A stretch of DNA of 64,000 nt. Source: Flavobacteriales bacterium UBA6770 (lineage in GTDB: Bacteria; Bacteroidota; Bacteroidia; Flavobacteriales_G; Salibacteraceae). Numbering within the stretch: position 1 is the stretch's first letter; the number at the start of each line of letters is the position of its first letter. A program made the translations under genes and the position numbers. Positions 28,801-37,569 of the stretch are shown piece after piece. The stretch is from NCBI GenBank assembly GCA_905181875.1, contig CAJIZH010000004.1, positions 248,001-312,000 of the forward strand, read 5' to 3'. Below the pieces are notes generated by a model. That model worked only from the letters and a program-made list of their open reading frames with translations, had not been told where the DNA came from and ran no database searches.

Positions 28801-31366
28801 CTACCGCGTTAGAATTTGCGTTATTTACAGATAGATAAAAGCTATTAAAGTAGAAGTCTGAATTTCTAGCAGACCTCGCATACAACAAGTCTTGGATATT
28901 GGAATTATCGTAATATGAACTTATGAAGTTATTATTGAACTTTGCTCTCTGTGAAGCAGAAGTCCCTGCAAATGAGTACAGATAAACACCGTAACCGCTC
29001 GTTGTATGAGAGAGGTACATTTTATTGTAACTGAATTCAGAGTCATAATTGTAATATGCGTAATATCCATATCTAAAAGAAAATACATCCTTATCTTCAA
29101 TTACATTTCCAATAAATTTAGCTCCTGTTTGATACCAGCTATAAATGGCATAATTGTACCAGTCATGAATTCTATTGTTCTTAAATAAAACATTACTATC
29201 TAAATCTTGAGTATTAGTTCCATATAAGTAAATAGAATAGTAACCCCCTCTAATGTCTGAATTCAATACCTCTAAACCTGATAAAGCATTGCCACGATTA
29301 TTCATGATATTTCTACTGCTAAAACCAGGGCGATTAGAGGTATCTGCTCTCAATTCACAGCTATCAATTCTTATTAATCGATTTCTATTATTAAAGCTAA
29401 AAACAGAACCGTTATTATTGTTGTTGTGAATTGCAATATTTCGAAAAGTAACTCCTTGGTTGCCATTGAAGGTCACTGTATTAAATGTGCTTGTGTATAG
29501 AATTGGTTTAGGACTTACTCCTGTATCTGCCTCAAAGACAATCGTATCCGACAGCGACACTCCTTTAATTGCAGTGAAAAGCAAATTTTGATTATACAAC
29601 CCTTGACGCACCTTAAAAGTCGTAGGACCACAGATACCAGATGATGTTAATCTAGCAACTGCTGCAGTAAAATCAGAAAAATCGGGATTTGTTCCTCCAA
29701 TCGTATAAGTTCCACTTATAGCTGTTCCAAAGGTTGGTGATGTTATTGAATTATTTGATAAAACTGTATCTATAACATCATTAATGGAATCAATTCTGGC
29801 CGTTAATCGATAATTGGTGTCCGATATAAAGTTGTAGTTTATTAGGTTAATAATTGATGTTGAGCCAGAAGCTAAACTTGAAGTATTACTCACATTCTGG
29901 TATTGAAAAGATCTTCCATTTATACTAATTCCTAGCCTAATCCTCATTGACTTTATAGTATCCAAACCAAAATTTAAAACATTGAATTCAATAGTATTCA
30001 TACCTGCACAGTAAACACTTTTCAGGTCTAAAGCGGCTGCATCTAGAGAATCAGGGTCAAATTCATCTGCACCAATATCCGTTGAAGTTTTTCTAGTTTC
30101 ACCATCAATATCCGTCGATATTCCAGTTATAGTAAGTGCTTTCGCGTTTAATTGAACGTTTTGAATATGCAAGTCTATTGGAGAAACAAACATCGGATCA
30201 ACTGACATAGAGTTAGCGCCGATTATAGCAGCAGACTTAACTGGTGAGTGGTAATTATTATAATCGGGTAGCAATGAATTACCAAGACTATTCATTACCT
30301 TAGAATTACTCATATTAACCAGAATATTATTCTTGAAATTCGAAGTAGAAGTAAGATTTAAGTATGCTGTAGTTGTAGTAGTAGATGTACCCCCATTAAT
30401 TCTTACAGTATTAAAATAGACATCACTGTAATTACACCCTGTGATATACATTCCATATTGCGCACCAATTACGTGAATACTGTTATTAGAAATATCATTT
30501 CTGTTGTTAGATAACCCAAAACAATTGGCCATATAAAGCCCATATCCATAACCATTTGCACCGTTATAGATAGTATTTCCGGTAATGGTTGGTGTACCAT
30601 TATAGTATAAATAGAGGCTTCTTGCAAAAAAGTAAACATTAGTACCCGAGGTAATGGTATTGTTTACTATCTCAATATTTCTGTTGTAGTAAGAATAAAT
30701 AGCATAATAGCCCCAGCCAGTAATTCTATTATTCTTTATAATCCATTTGTCTTGCTGAAGTGTTATGGAAGAACTTGCTCCATAAATATAAAAAGAGTAG
30801 GCTCCATTTAATATTTCATTATTCTCAAAAGTTACATTATGAGAATTATGGGTTGTACCGCGCTCATCCCATATTAACGCTGTGCTCACACTTGTTGGAT
30901 ACCTCGATGAGCCTTGAATCGTACTATTGGTAAAAGAAATATGCTCACAAGTATCGTTAAAAGCAATAACTGTGGCGTATTGACCTGCAGAAGTATTTCC
31001 AATAGAAAGCGAATCAAAGCTTATATACTTGGCAGACTTTAATCTAATGACGTAATTATCTGCAGCCGTTGAGTTATTAAATTGAATGGTTGCAGTAGAA
31101 GTATTCGCGGGGTCAGGCTTAAACGTAATCGTGTTAGTTGCTGACGCACCTGAGATTTTTTTGATGGTAAACTGAGCGTTATAATTCCCTGATCGAATAT
31201 GAAAATTAACAGCTCCATTAACTCCTTTTTTATTCAAACTATCGACGGCTTCAGCAACTGTAGAATAGCTTGGAGAAGCACCCCCAATAGTGTAAGTACC
31301 ATTTAGTTGAGCGTTTACCGAAAAAGCAATTAAAGAAGATAAAACAAATAAATATAAATTCTTCAT
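25865..31366 (-). CDS. Very large T9SS cargo protein: two right-handed beta-helices plus Ig/PKD-like repeats
   Basis: 1833 residues with the signal peptide MKNLYLFVLSSLIAFSVNAQ. Two homologous halves each begin with GTYTIGG-x-(S/N)P-x-(Y/F)S and contain a parallel beta-helix of short N-rich turns (e.g. KNNRITGWGYYAIYSYYNRN; FKNNRIHDWYNYAIYSWYQT). Each closes with a DIGADEFD signature. A linker domain follows (PGVTTPIVVCEGIDST, with a WYDALSNG motif), then four GG-x-Y-x-G-type repeats like those of the neighbouring 23.2 kb gene. The type A T9SS sorting domain starts at IYPNPTSDILNISI. Beta-helices of this kind occur in polysaccharide-binding or lyase proteins and in adhesins; no lyase catalytic triad could be picked out. 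It is in the same orientation as the 23.2 kb gene, 87 bp upstream of it. Confidence 0.88.
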   Translation of the reverse strand: MKNLYLFVLSSLIAFSVNAQLNGTYTIGGASPSYSTVAEAVDSLNKKGVNGAVNFHIRSGNYNAQFTIKKISGASATNTITFKPDPANTSTATIQFNNSTAADNYVIRLKSAKYISFDSLSIGNTSAGQYATVIAFNDTCEHISFTNSTIQGSSRYPTSVSTALIWDERGTTHNSHNVTFENNEILNGAYSFYIYGASSSITLQQDKWIIKNNRITGWGYYAIYSYYNRNIEIVNNTITSGTNVYFFARSLYLYYNGTPTITGNTIYNGANGYGYGLYMANCFGLSNNRNDISNNSIHVIGAQYGMYITGCNYSDVYFNTVRINGGTSTTTTTAYLNLTSTSNFKNNILVNMSNSKVMNSLGNSLLPDYNNYHSPVKSAAIIGANSMSVDPMFVSPIDLHIQNVQLNAKALTITGISTDIDGETRKTSTDIGADEFDPDSLDAAALDLKSVYCAGMNTIEFNVLNFGLDTIKSMRIRLGISINGRSFQYQNVSNTSSLASGSTSIINLINYNFISDTNYRLTARIDSINDVIDTVLSNNSITSPTFGTAISGTYTIGGTNPDFSDFTAAVARLTSSGICGPTTFKVRQGLYNQNLLFTAIKGVSLSDTIVFEADTGVSPKPILYTSTFNTVTFNGNQGVTFRNIAIHNNNNNGSVFSFNNRNRLIRIDSCELRADTSNRPGFSSRNIMNNRGNALSGLEVLNSDIRGGYYSIYLYGTNTQDLDSNVLFKNNRIHDWYNYAIYSWYQTGAKFIGNVIEDKDVFSFRYGYYAYYNYDSEFSYNKMYLSHTTSGYGVYLYSFAGTSASQRAKFNNNFISSYYDNSNIQDLLYARSARNSDFYFNSFYLSVNNANSNAVEMSFPSNVNFRNNNIHADAPGVAYNRTGSFISTHNNIYAPGGTVSNLALGASEVSISPFFKSNEDLHVKSIFLNNRGIRINGVSTDIDYETRSTVPDIGADEFDIDTNDIGVISIVSPTPGKCGADSQLVRVLVLNNGISSQTTFPVSVQVTGAVTASLSGTYSGTLGSAKYDTVDVGYINTKIGGRINFKVWSALIGDTYLDNDTLNEEGIKIDKIPTVPGVTTPIVVCEGIDSTIVSGSTAKTIKWYDALSNGNLLHSGDSFKVNITANDTFYVSATDDYSSSVGELSPYTNSQNITETRTFNQGIRFDVLRPLVIDSLTVNPTDSGTLMVTIRDKDNKLVGTRSVTVVPQAGSKVALGITVSPGSDYRMSAAGSAFGKVAGQFGLDYNRFTRYPYRDADTSMIITGDINGNTFAYYFFYDIKISVEGCDAGIGLIPVSVRSTPLLDLGNDTGYCTGTTINMIANATAPGIAAYRWDNNTNLATRNLTTRGSYSVTATGTNGCIISDTIKVDEIPQPSMSWIDRRYCDNIGNVRLFSGVRYGGTYTGAGIVNGSHFNTSVGPGAYNLSYTYSDGMGCFGQASGAVFIDAAPNVTFAPLADVCQNRYSISVSNGSPTPGYLYDDEGLTGIGTYTPKFAGLDTIYYIGYSSNGCMDTASSTINVKPAPQPIIASRDTVCENETAITISAIPLGGAYSGAGVSGGSFDPVITGSGKHPVYYEAWNVQGCTTKVGKNIIVLEKPNLLFNPLLDVCEKTGTYAIAKGFPTSGTFSGNFVDVANSTFDVDAAGVGRFPVSYKILGTNGCSNEIAQNLVIKPIPSLNLGGDRLLCGTNTVTLDAGNSGALYLWNTNATSQKIVVSRNGKYSVYVNLNGCVTQDSLEVSYEATCVGVNERENELGITIYPNPTSDILNISIKKNHSLAPIKISILDAIGKEIYSESSNGLDLQLVSVSEYESGLYFIRVEIDGNKYQSRFSVAH

Positions 31367-31463
31367 AGTGTGTACTTAAAGCTAGTTACCCACAAACTTA
31401 AAAAAAAAAATCGCACCAAATAACCTCGATAAGACACACTGCACCAAAGACATATACGCAAAA

Positions 31464-31488
31464 ATAAAGCGGCCGTTGGCCGCTTTAT
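31464..31488 (-). terminator. Intrinsic terminator after trxB
   Basis: A perfect 11-bp stem, ATAAAGCGGCC (31464-31474) pairing with GGCCGCTTTAT (31478-31488), with a 3-nt loop. On the minus strand it is followed by a short T run. It separates trxB from the beta-helix gene. Confidence 0.82.
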
Positions 31489-31509
31489 AAGATAATTTTT
31501 TAAAATATT

Positions 31510-32457
31510 TTAATGTATTCCCTTATCAGCAAGATATCGCTCTGCATCTAGGGCCGCCATACAACCTGTTCCCGCAGCTGTAACCGCTTGCCGATAAATT
31601 TTATCAGCAGCATCACCACCGACAAAAACACCACCTACAGCAGTTTTTGACGTCCCAGGAATCACTTTCAAATACCCAACTTCGTCCATTTCTAGGTAAT
31701 CCTTGAAAATCCCCGTATTTGGCGTGTGGCCAATAGCAACAAAAAATCCATCCACCTTTAAAGTGCGCTCTTCATCAGTAACACTATTTTTAACTAAAAC
31801 TCCTTCAACTACCTGATCGCCAATAACCTCCTGAGTGTTAGTGCTGAATAGCACCTCAATGTTAGGCGTATTGGTCACTCTATGTTGCATCGCTTTTGAT
31901 GCTTTAAAGTGATCTTTTCGCACAATCATATAAACCTTCTTGCAGAGTTTTGCAAGATACGTTGCTTCTTCGGCAGCAGTATCTCCTGCACCAACAATTG
32001 CGACATCTTTTCCTTTGTAGAAAAAACCATCACAAACAGCACATGCCGAAACTCCACCGCCTAAATCACGTATTCGTAATTCAGATTCTAAACCAAGCCA
32101 TTTTGCAGAAGCTCCAGTAGAAATAATAATTGAATCAGCAGAAAGCCAATCCTGATGATCTACCTGAACCTTGTGCACAGGACCAGAGAAATCAACCTGA
32201 GTAACGAACCCACTTCTGACATCAGTATCAAAACGTTCTGCTTGTTTTTTGAAGTCCTCCATCATTACAGGACCCGTTATACCTTCAGAGTAACCAGGAA
32301 AATTATCTACCTCAGTAGTATCCATAAGTTGTCCGCCTGGCTGCATTCCCATTATCATAACAGGGCTTAAATCTGCCCTAGCAGCATAAATTGCCGCTGT
32401 ATATCCCGCTGGACCACTGCCAACAATTATACACTTGTGATGTTCTTTTATTTCCAT
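31510..32457 (-). CDS. trxB: Thioredoxin-disulfide reductase
   Basis: An NADPH-dependent flavoenzyme that reduces thioredoxin. The start is taken at the ATG at 32457 (MEIKEHHKCIIVGSGPAGYT), giving 315 residues, the usual length; the frame to 32484 adds nine non-conserved residues. FAD-binding GSGPAGYTAAIYAARA, the redox-active Cys139-Ala-Val-Cys142, NADPH-binding GAGDTAAEEATYLAK and the C-terminal GVFVGGDAADKIYRQAVTAA are all intact. It is monocistronic, with a promoter box 25 bp upstream of its start and a terminator downstream. It could supply reducing power to AhpC (0.5 kb). Confidence 0.97.
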   Translation of the reverse strand: MEIKEHHKCIIVGSGPAGYTAAIYAARADLSPVMIMGMQPGGQLMDTTEVDNFPGYSEGITGPVMMEDFKKQAERFDTDVRSGFVTQVDFSGPVHKVQVDHQDWLSADSIIISTGASAKWLGLESELRIRDLGGGVSACAVCDGFFYKGKDVAIVGAGDTAAEEATYLAKLCKKVYMIVRKDHFKASKAMQHRVTNTPNIEVLFSTNTQEVIGDQVVEGVLVKNSVTDEERTLKVDGFFVAIGHTPNTGIFKDYLEMDEVGYLKVIPGTSKTAVGGVFVGGDAADKIYRQAVTAAGTGCMAALDAERYLADKGIH

Positions 32458-32481
32458 GTTTTGCTTTCTTAATTTAAAGTA

Positions 32482-32489
32482 CAAATGTA
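32482..32489 (-). promoter_or_regulatory. Candidate promoter -7 box (TACATTTG) of trxB
   Basis: On the minus strand TACATTTG matches TAnnTTTG, 25 bp before the chosen ATG. It lies upstream of the alternative start at 32484 by less than a leader, which supports the shorter protein. Confidence 0.5.
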
Positions 32490-32640
32490 ATTCTACCTCA
32501 TCATTATTTGTATGTCAGATTGAAGTCAAATCGTTAAGGATTAAAAAGTCGACCGATTACTAAATGAATCAAAAATTTAAACTTTAATAATTGGCATATT
32601 TTGTAGATTTGAAGTGCACTAATGGTGAAAAGTAATTTTT

Positions 32641-32997
32641 ATGAAAATGATCTATCTAGGTTTTGTTTCAATGCTATTTATCGGCTGTGGAAACAGTAAT
32701 TCAAACGGTGCTTGTGATTGGCATGTTCGCAAATTCTCTGCTACTGTAATCAATATTTCTTTTGATAATTTAAATACGAAAGGTGATTCTGTTTTTTCTG
32801 TTAAAATGATGTTTGATGCTGGTAGTTTAAGCGAGAAAGATCAAGATCTCGGAAAATTGAGAGGATTTGACATCACAAGAGAAAAATTAATTCAAAATAA
32901 ACTGAAAGTAAATTCAACTTACACTGGTAAAATTAACGACCTAAAATCTGGGAATTGTGAGACACCCATAGTTGCTTTTGATCAAAGACTGCGTTAA
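32641..32997 (+). CDS. Small predicted lipoprotein, unknown function
   Basis: 118 residues starting MKMIYLGFVSMLFIGCGNSN; the LFIGC sequence is a good lipobox, so the mature protein would begin at Cys16 and be membrane-anchored. The rest is a compact mixed strand/helix domain (VRKFSATVINISFDNLNTKG, then GDSVFSVKMMFDAG), with two further cysteines that could form a disulfide (ACDWHV and GNCETP). I do not recognise the family. It ends 3 bp before meaB, so the two are probably cotranscribed. Nothing in the sequence links it to cobalamin metabolism. Confidence 0.75.
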   Translation: MKMIYLGFVSMLFIGCGNSNSNGACDWHVRKFSATVINISFDNLNTKGDSVFSVKMMFDAGSLSEKDQDLGKLRGFDITREKLIQNKLKVNSTYTGKINDLKSGNCETPIVAFDQRLR

Positions 32998-33000
32998 AAA

Positions 33001-34014
33001 ATGGCCGTTCGACCAAACATATCCATTAAAAAAAGGGAAGTCTTAAGCGCTCAAGAGATTTTTAAAAATCTAATTGAAGGTAAAAGAGAATGGCTAAGTA
33101 AGGCCTTAACACTAGTTGAGAGCACAAGACCTGAGCATCGAAAAACCGCCAAAGAACTCGTTCAATTAGCGACCCCTTTTTCTGGAAAATCGATACGAAT
33201 TGGAATAACTGGAGTGCCGGGAGTTGGGAAATCAACTTTTATAGAATCCTTTGGATTGGAAGCAATTTTAAAAGGGAAAAAAGTTTGTGTCTTAGCGATT
33301 GATCCCAGCAGTGAAATTTCTAAAGGCAGTCTTCTTGGTGATAAAACACGAATGGATCAATTGAGCACACATTCCAATGCTTACATACGTCCTTCTCCAA
33401 CATCAGGAACACTTGGTGGGGTTACTCGAGCAACAAGAGAAAGTATATTGCTTTGCGAGTCTGCAGGCTATGATTTAATTCTCATTGAAACAGTTGGTGT
33501 AGGACAATCAGAAACTAAAGTGCACTCCATGGTTGATGCGTTTCTAATGCTATTGTTATCCAATGCGGGAGATGAAATCCAAGGAATTAAACGTGGAATA
33601 ATGGAGATGGCAGACATTTTAGTTGTGAATAAAGCGGATGGCGAAAATCAACGAAACGCAAAAATTGCAGCACACCAACTTCAACAAGCACTTCATTATT
33701 TTCCGCTGGGAAAGTCCGGTTGGGCTCCTTCAGTTAGCACCATGAGTGCATTAAATAATGAAGGTGTAAGTGATATTTGGAAAAAGTGTACTGAATATAT
33801 TGACCATATTAAAAGCAATAAATTCTTTGAACAAAACAGAAAACTTCAAGCGGTAAATTGGTTTAAGCAAAGTTTATCTGAACAAATCATTCAAAGAATA
33901 GAACAAGACGAAGAGTACAAGAAAAAACTATCTGAAATTGAAGAGAAAGTGGCAATAGGAAAACTCGATCCATTTATTGCAGCAGACCTAATTACAGATT
34001 TTTACTTTAGATAA
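33001..34014 (+). CDS. meaB: Methylmalonyl-CoA mutase-associated GTPase MeaB
   Basis: A P-loop G3E GTPase (337 residues) that gates delivery of adenosylcobalamin to methylmalonyl-CoA mutase and protects the enzyme from inactivation. Landmarks are Walker A GVPGVGKST (71-79), the switch-region DPSSEISKGSLLGDKTRM, Walker B-type LIETVGVGQSE, base-recognition NKADGENQ, and a C-terminal dimerisation segment. It serves MutAB, encoded 21 kb away at 8.8-12.3 kb. Its last 8 bp overlap the convergent gene at 34007. Confidence 0.95.
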   Translation: MAVRPNISIKKREVLSAQEIFKNLIEGKREWLSKALTLVESTRPEHRKTAKELVQLATPFSGKSIRIGITGVPGVGKSTFIESFGLEAILKGKKVCVLAIDPSSEISKGSLLGDKTRMDQLSTHSNAYIRPSPTSGTLGGVTRATRESILLCESAGYDLILIETVGVGQSETKVHSMVDAFLMLLLSNAGDEIQGIKRGIMEMADILVVNKADGENQRNAKIAAHQLQQALHYFPLGKSGWAPSVSTMSALNNEGVSDIWKKCTEYIDHIKSNKFFEQNRKLQAVNWFKQSLSEQIIQRIEQDEEYKKKLSEIEEKVAIGKLDPFIAADLITDFYFR

Positions 34015-34528
34015 TTTTTCTTAATTCTTGCTTCAAATATTCTTTTGCAAGATCAACTGGGTTCTTTTCAATTTGACTCAGTAGTTTAAAAATCATATTA
34101 CTCAGGTCAATTCCCGAAGCCTCTTCTGGCATTTTTGCAGCAGAAACATTTACCATTTTAATGGTTTCTTCTTTTGCTGTTTTTATTAAATGCCAGGCAG
34201 TACTCGATACATATAATTGTTGCGTCAAATTATGTTGATACTCCGTTCTAATGGTTTTAATCAGTTCTTGCTGAAAAACCCTCCCCTTCATCCCTTTTTG
34301 ATGAACACGTAAAACCATATCAGCAAGATAAATCCGCTCCAAAAACAATGTTAGTCGTTCATATGCATTGACCTTATTTGGCGTAAATGATTGCTTTTCA
34401 GCCCTCCGCAATTCTAGTTCTCTACGCTTAAATTGACCTTCCAGCACCTGCTTTAGAACGTAATAAGAAGTTGCAAAAACAATCAACCCAGGAATAGTAA
34501 TTTTTAATATTTCAAGCAAAAAATCCAT
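34007..34528 (-). CDS. Conserved membrane-anchored protein, unknown function
   Basis: 173 residues. One N-terminal membrane segment (about 8-26, LKITIPGLIVFATSYYVLK) is followed by a basic, helical stretch (GQFKRRELELRRAEKQSFTP) and the well-formed block NAYERLTLFLERIYLADMVLRV. The remainder is helical. It resembles a conserved Bacteroidota family of single-span proteins with no known function, and no catalytic motif is visible. It overlaps the 3' end of meaB by 8 bp tail to tail and is divergent from the aminotransferase gene. Confidence 0.72.
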   Translation of the reverse strand: MDFLLEILKITIPGLIVFATSYYVLKQVLEGQFKRRELELRRAEKQSFTPNKVNAYERLTLFLERIYLADMVLRVHQKGMKGRVFQQELIKTIRTEYQHNLTQQLYVSSTAWHLIKTAKEETIKMVNVSAAKMPEEASGIDLSNMIFKLLSQIEKNPVDLAKEYLKQELRKII

Positions 34529-34610
34529 ATGTTCAATTTAAGATGCCAAATATCGTAAAATGATTGAACCAAATCCATGCATTTTACAAGTTCCAATAAT
34601 CGGAAATTTA

Positions 34611-34618
34611 TAGCTTTG
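34611..34618 (+). promoter_or_regulatory. Candidate promoter -7 box (TAGCTTTG) of the aminotransferase operon
   Basis: TAGCTTTG matches TAnnTTTG, 17 bp before the ATG at 34636. It could drive the aminotransferase-rfaE1-ubiE-porT run. Confidence 0.55.
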
Positions 34619-34635
34619 TAACTTCAGTTAAACAT

Positions 34636-35832
34636 ATGGATCAGTATCTTTCAGAACGTATTAAATCTCTTTCAGAGTCTCAAACTCTAGCAATGGCTGC
34701 CAAGAGTAGAGAGTTAAAAGCACAGGGCATCGACGTTATTAGCCTCAGCATAGGTGAACCCGATTTCAATACACCAGAATTTATTAAAGAGGCTGCAAAG
34801 CGAGCAATCGATGATAATTTCTCTCACTACCCACCTGTACCTGGATATAGCGAAGTACTCGAAGCTATTTCGAAAAAATTTAAACGTGACAATAATTTAG
34901 ACTATGCTCCAAACCAGATTGTTGTTTCTAACGGCGCCAAACAGTCCTTGGCTAATGTTTTGCTCAGCCTACTTGATCCAGGAGACGAAGTATTAGTGCC
35001 AACCCCCTTTTGGGTTAGTTATGTTGAATTAATAAAACTGGCTGGAGGAATTCCCGTTTTCATAAAAGCCGACGTGGAATCGGACTTTAAAATTACAGGA
35101 GACCAACTCAAAAGTGCTATTACTGATAAAACCAAATTGGTAATGTTCAGTTCTCCTTGCAACCCCAGTGGCTCAGTATATTCTAAAAATGAACTGGAGG
35201 ACTTGAAAAATGTATTGGTTAATTATCCCAATATTTTTGTCATCGCTGATGAAATATATGAGTTGATAAATTTTGGAGAAAAGCACTTTTCAATTGCATG
35301 TTTCAAAGATTTATATAATCAAGTTATCACAGTTAACGGAGTCTCAAAAGGATTTGCAATGACTGGTTGGAGAATCGGCTACATAGGAGCACCACTTTGG
35401 CTTGCAAAAGCAGTGATTAAAATGCAAGGTCAAATTACTTCTGCGGCATCTAGTATTGCTCAAAAAGCCGCACAAGCTGCAGTAGAGGCGGACCCGAAGG
35501 TCATGTCAGGAATGCGTGATGAGTTTTTAAAACGTCGCGATATGATGCTGGAAAAACTCAATGAGATTGAAGGAATTAGATGCAGTATTCCAAAGGGAGC
35601 CTTCTATTTATTTCCAGATGTTCAGCATTTTTTCGGAAAAAGCTTCAATGGAAAACGAATTGAAAACGCCGATGATCTTTGCATGTATTTGCTTCAGGAA
35701 GCTAGGGTCGCTTTGGTTACAGGGTCAGCATTTGGAAACCCAGAATGTATTCGTCTTTCGTATGCCGCTTCAAATGACGATTTAATAGAAGCTGCAAGCC
35801 GATTAAAAAAAGCACTTGAACAACTTCAATAA
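34636..35832 (+). CDS. Class I pyridoxal-phosphate aminotransferase (aspartate aminotransferase-like)
   Basis: A 398-residue fold-type I aminotransferase. Substrate and cofactor landmarks are LSIGEPDFNTPEFIKEAA at the N-terminus, SNGAKQSLANVLLSL, SPCNPSGSVYS, VIADEIYELINF, and the PLP Schiff-base lysine Lys238 in NGVSKGFAMTGWRIGY. The C-terminal GSAFGNPECIRLSYAAS contains the carboxylate-binding arginine. It most resembles bacterial Ib-type aspartate aminotransferases, which also act on aromatic amino acids or prephenate, so the substrate is not fixed. It is first in a tight run with the heptose kinase (5 bp gap). Confidence 0.92.
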   Translation: MDQYLSERIKSLSESQTLAMAAKSRELKAQGIDVISLSIGEPDFNTPEFIKEAAKRAIDDNFSHYPPVPGYSEVLEAISKKFKRDNNLDYAPNQIVVSNGAKQSLANVLLSLLDPGDEVLVPTPFWVSYVELIKLAGGIPVFIKADVESDFKITGDQLKSAITDKTKLVMFSSPCNPSGSVYSKNELEDLKNVLVNYPNIFVIADEIYELINFGEKHFSIACFKDLYNQVITVNGVSKGFAMTGWRIGYIGAPLWLAKAVIKMQGQITSAASSIAQKAAQAAVEADPKVMSGMRDEFLKRRDMMLEKLNEIEGIRCSIPKGAFYLFPDVQHFFGKSFNGKRIENADDLCMYLLQEARVALVTGSAFGNPECIRLSYAASNDDLIEAASRLKKALEQLQ

Positions 35833-35837
35833 TCTAT

Positions 35838-36824
35838 ATGCAAAATAAAATTCAACAGGCATTCGATTCATTCAATAATATGAGTGTTCTTATTATTGGC
35901 GATGCTATGATTGACGCTTATGTTTATGGTTCTGTTAATCGAATGTCCCCCGAAGCGCCTGTCCCTGTTGTGGATGTAGAAAAAAGAGAAAACCGATTAG
36001 GAGGAGCGGCTAACGTAGCAAGGAATATTCAAAGTATGGGAGCAAAACCTATATTGTGCACAGCAATTGGGAACGATATACCCGGTCAACAATTCTTAGA
36101 GTTGATGCGAATTGATATGTTGGACGTCAGAGGTATTGTTAGCTCTCCATCAAGAACAACAACGGTAAAAACTAGAATAATTAGTGGAAGTCGACAAATT
36201 GCCAGAGTGGATGAAGAGATTATTGAATCGCTTTCAGCTGATGACCAAGACATCATGTTTTCCCGAATTAGCGAGCTTATTAAGTCAGAATCTGTTGCTG
36301 CTATTATTTTTGAAGACTACGATAAAGGCAATATTACGCAAGGATTAATTGAAAGAGTCGTTTCGTTAGCAAATAAGAAGAATATCCCAACTGCAGTAGA
36401 CCCAAAAAAAGAGCGCTTCTTAGACTACAAAAATATTTCCTTATTCAAACCCAATTTTAAGGAACTAGAAGAAGGTTTAGATATTAAAATTCGCAAAGAA
36501 CACGATGCAATAGTTATCGCAGATCAAAAATTAAGGTTAGAACTCAACCATGATATTTCGCTTATTACTTTGTCAGAAAAAGGTGTTTTTGTCTCAGACA
36601 AAATAAGTAGCAACTCTTATCCTGCTCATATTAGAAATATTTCGGATGTCAGTGGCGCTGGTGATACTGTAATTGCAGTTGCCACACTTTGTTTGGCTGC
36701 AGACTTAGACTCATCTACTATTGCACAAGTATCAAACCTTGCTGGAGGTTTGGTTTGTGAAGTTGCTGGTGTAATTTCAATCAATAAACAAAACTTGTTG
36801 GACGAAACTTTGTCTATAATCTAA
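35838..36824 (+). CDS. rfaE1: D-glycero-beta-D-manno-heptose-7-phosphate kinase (RfaE1/HldE domain I)
   Basis: A PfkB/ribokinase-fold kinase of 328 residues that makes heptose-1,7-bisphosphate for ADP-heptose and LPS core synthesis. The typical start SVLIIGDAMIDAYVYGSVNR is followed by the substrate-binding RLGGAANVARNIQSMGA, the DEEIIESL region, and the anion-hole/catalytic-base motif SGAGDTVIAVATL. Only the kinase half of E. coli HldE is present, so the adenylyltransferase must be encoded elsewhere. It is located 5 bp after the aminotransferase and 9 bp before ubiE. Confidence 0.9.
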   Translation: MQNKIQQAFDSFNNMSVLIIGDAMIDAYVYGSVNRMSPEAPVPVVDVEKRENRLGGAANVARNIQSMGAKPILCTAIGNDIPGQQFLELMRIDMLDVRGIVSSPSRTTTVKTRIISGSRQIARVDEEIIESLSADDQDIMFSRISELIKSESVAAIIFEDYDKGNITQGLIERVVSLANKKNIPTAVDPKKERFLDYKNISLFKPNFKELEEGLDIKIRKEHDAIVIADQKLRLELNHDISLITLSEKGVFVSDKISSNSYPAHIRNISDVSGAGDTVIAVATLCLAADLDSSTIAQVSNLAGGLVCEVAGVISINKQNLLDETLSII

Positions 36825-36833
36825 AAGTAAATA

Positions 36834-37562
36834 ATGCCTCAAGTAACCCCATATCAAAAGACTGATGCTACCAAAAAAGAACAGGTAGCAGAAATGTTTG
36901 ACAACATAGCTCACAAATACGATTTCCTAAATCATATTTTATCAATGGGAATTGATATTCTGTGGCGAAAAAAAGCAATCCAATTATTAAAGCCTTATAA
37001 GCCTAAACAAATATTAGATATTGCAACCGGCACAGGAGACTTCGCATTAGAAGCTTTAGCCCTTAATCCTGATAAAATTATTGGTGCTGACATCAGCAGA
37101 GACATGCTCGCGGTTGGAGTAGAAAAAATAAAGAAAAAAGGCCTCCAAGACAAAATTTCATTTCAATATGGTGATTCAGAGAACCTTCCGTTCGAAACTG
37201 ATTCATTTGATGCGATAATAGTTTCTTTTGGAGTGCGAAATTTCGAAGATTTAGAAAAGGGATTATCTGACATGCGCAGAGTACTTAAACCTAAGGGTGC
37301 CGTTGCAATAATTGAATTTAGTAAACCAAAGTCTTTTCCAATTAAGCAGTTGTACAGTTTTTATTTCAAGAATATTTTACCAGGAATAGGAAAATTGATT
37401 TCAAAAGATGCTCGAGCATACACCTATCTCCCTGAGTCTGTAGAAGCATTTCCGCATGGTGTTGACTTTGTTAAAATAATGGATAAAGTAGGTTATACTA
37501 ATGTTAAAGCTTATCCGTTAACTTTTGGGATTGCCAGTATTTATTTAGCTGAAAAAGATTGA
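36834..37562 (+). CDS. ubiE: Demethylmenaquinone methyltransferase
   Basis: An SAM-dependent methyltransferase (242 residues) for the last step of menaquinone synthesis; Bacteroidota use menaquinone, so MenG activity is expected. UbiE/MenG signatures are MFDNIAHKYDFLNHILSMGI followed by LWRKKA, SAM motif I ILDIATGTGDFALEAL, and SFGVRNFEDLEKGLSDMRRV (motif II-III). The downstream porT gene starts 7 bp later. I recall ubiE-porT adjacency as widespread in this phylum. Confidence 0.95.
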   Translation: MPQVTPYQKTDATKKEQVAEMFDNIAHKYDFLNHILSMGIDILWRKKAIQLLKPYKPKQILDIATGTGDFALEALALNPDKIIGADISRDMLAVGVEKIKKKGLQDKISFQYGDSENLPFETDSFDAIIVSFGVRNFEDLEKGLSDMRRVLKPKGAVAIIEFSKPKSFPIKQLYSFYFKNILPGIGKLISKDARAYTYLPESVEAFPHGVDFVKIMDKVGYTNVKAYPLTFGIASIYLAEKD

Positions 37563-37569
37563 CTACGAA

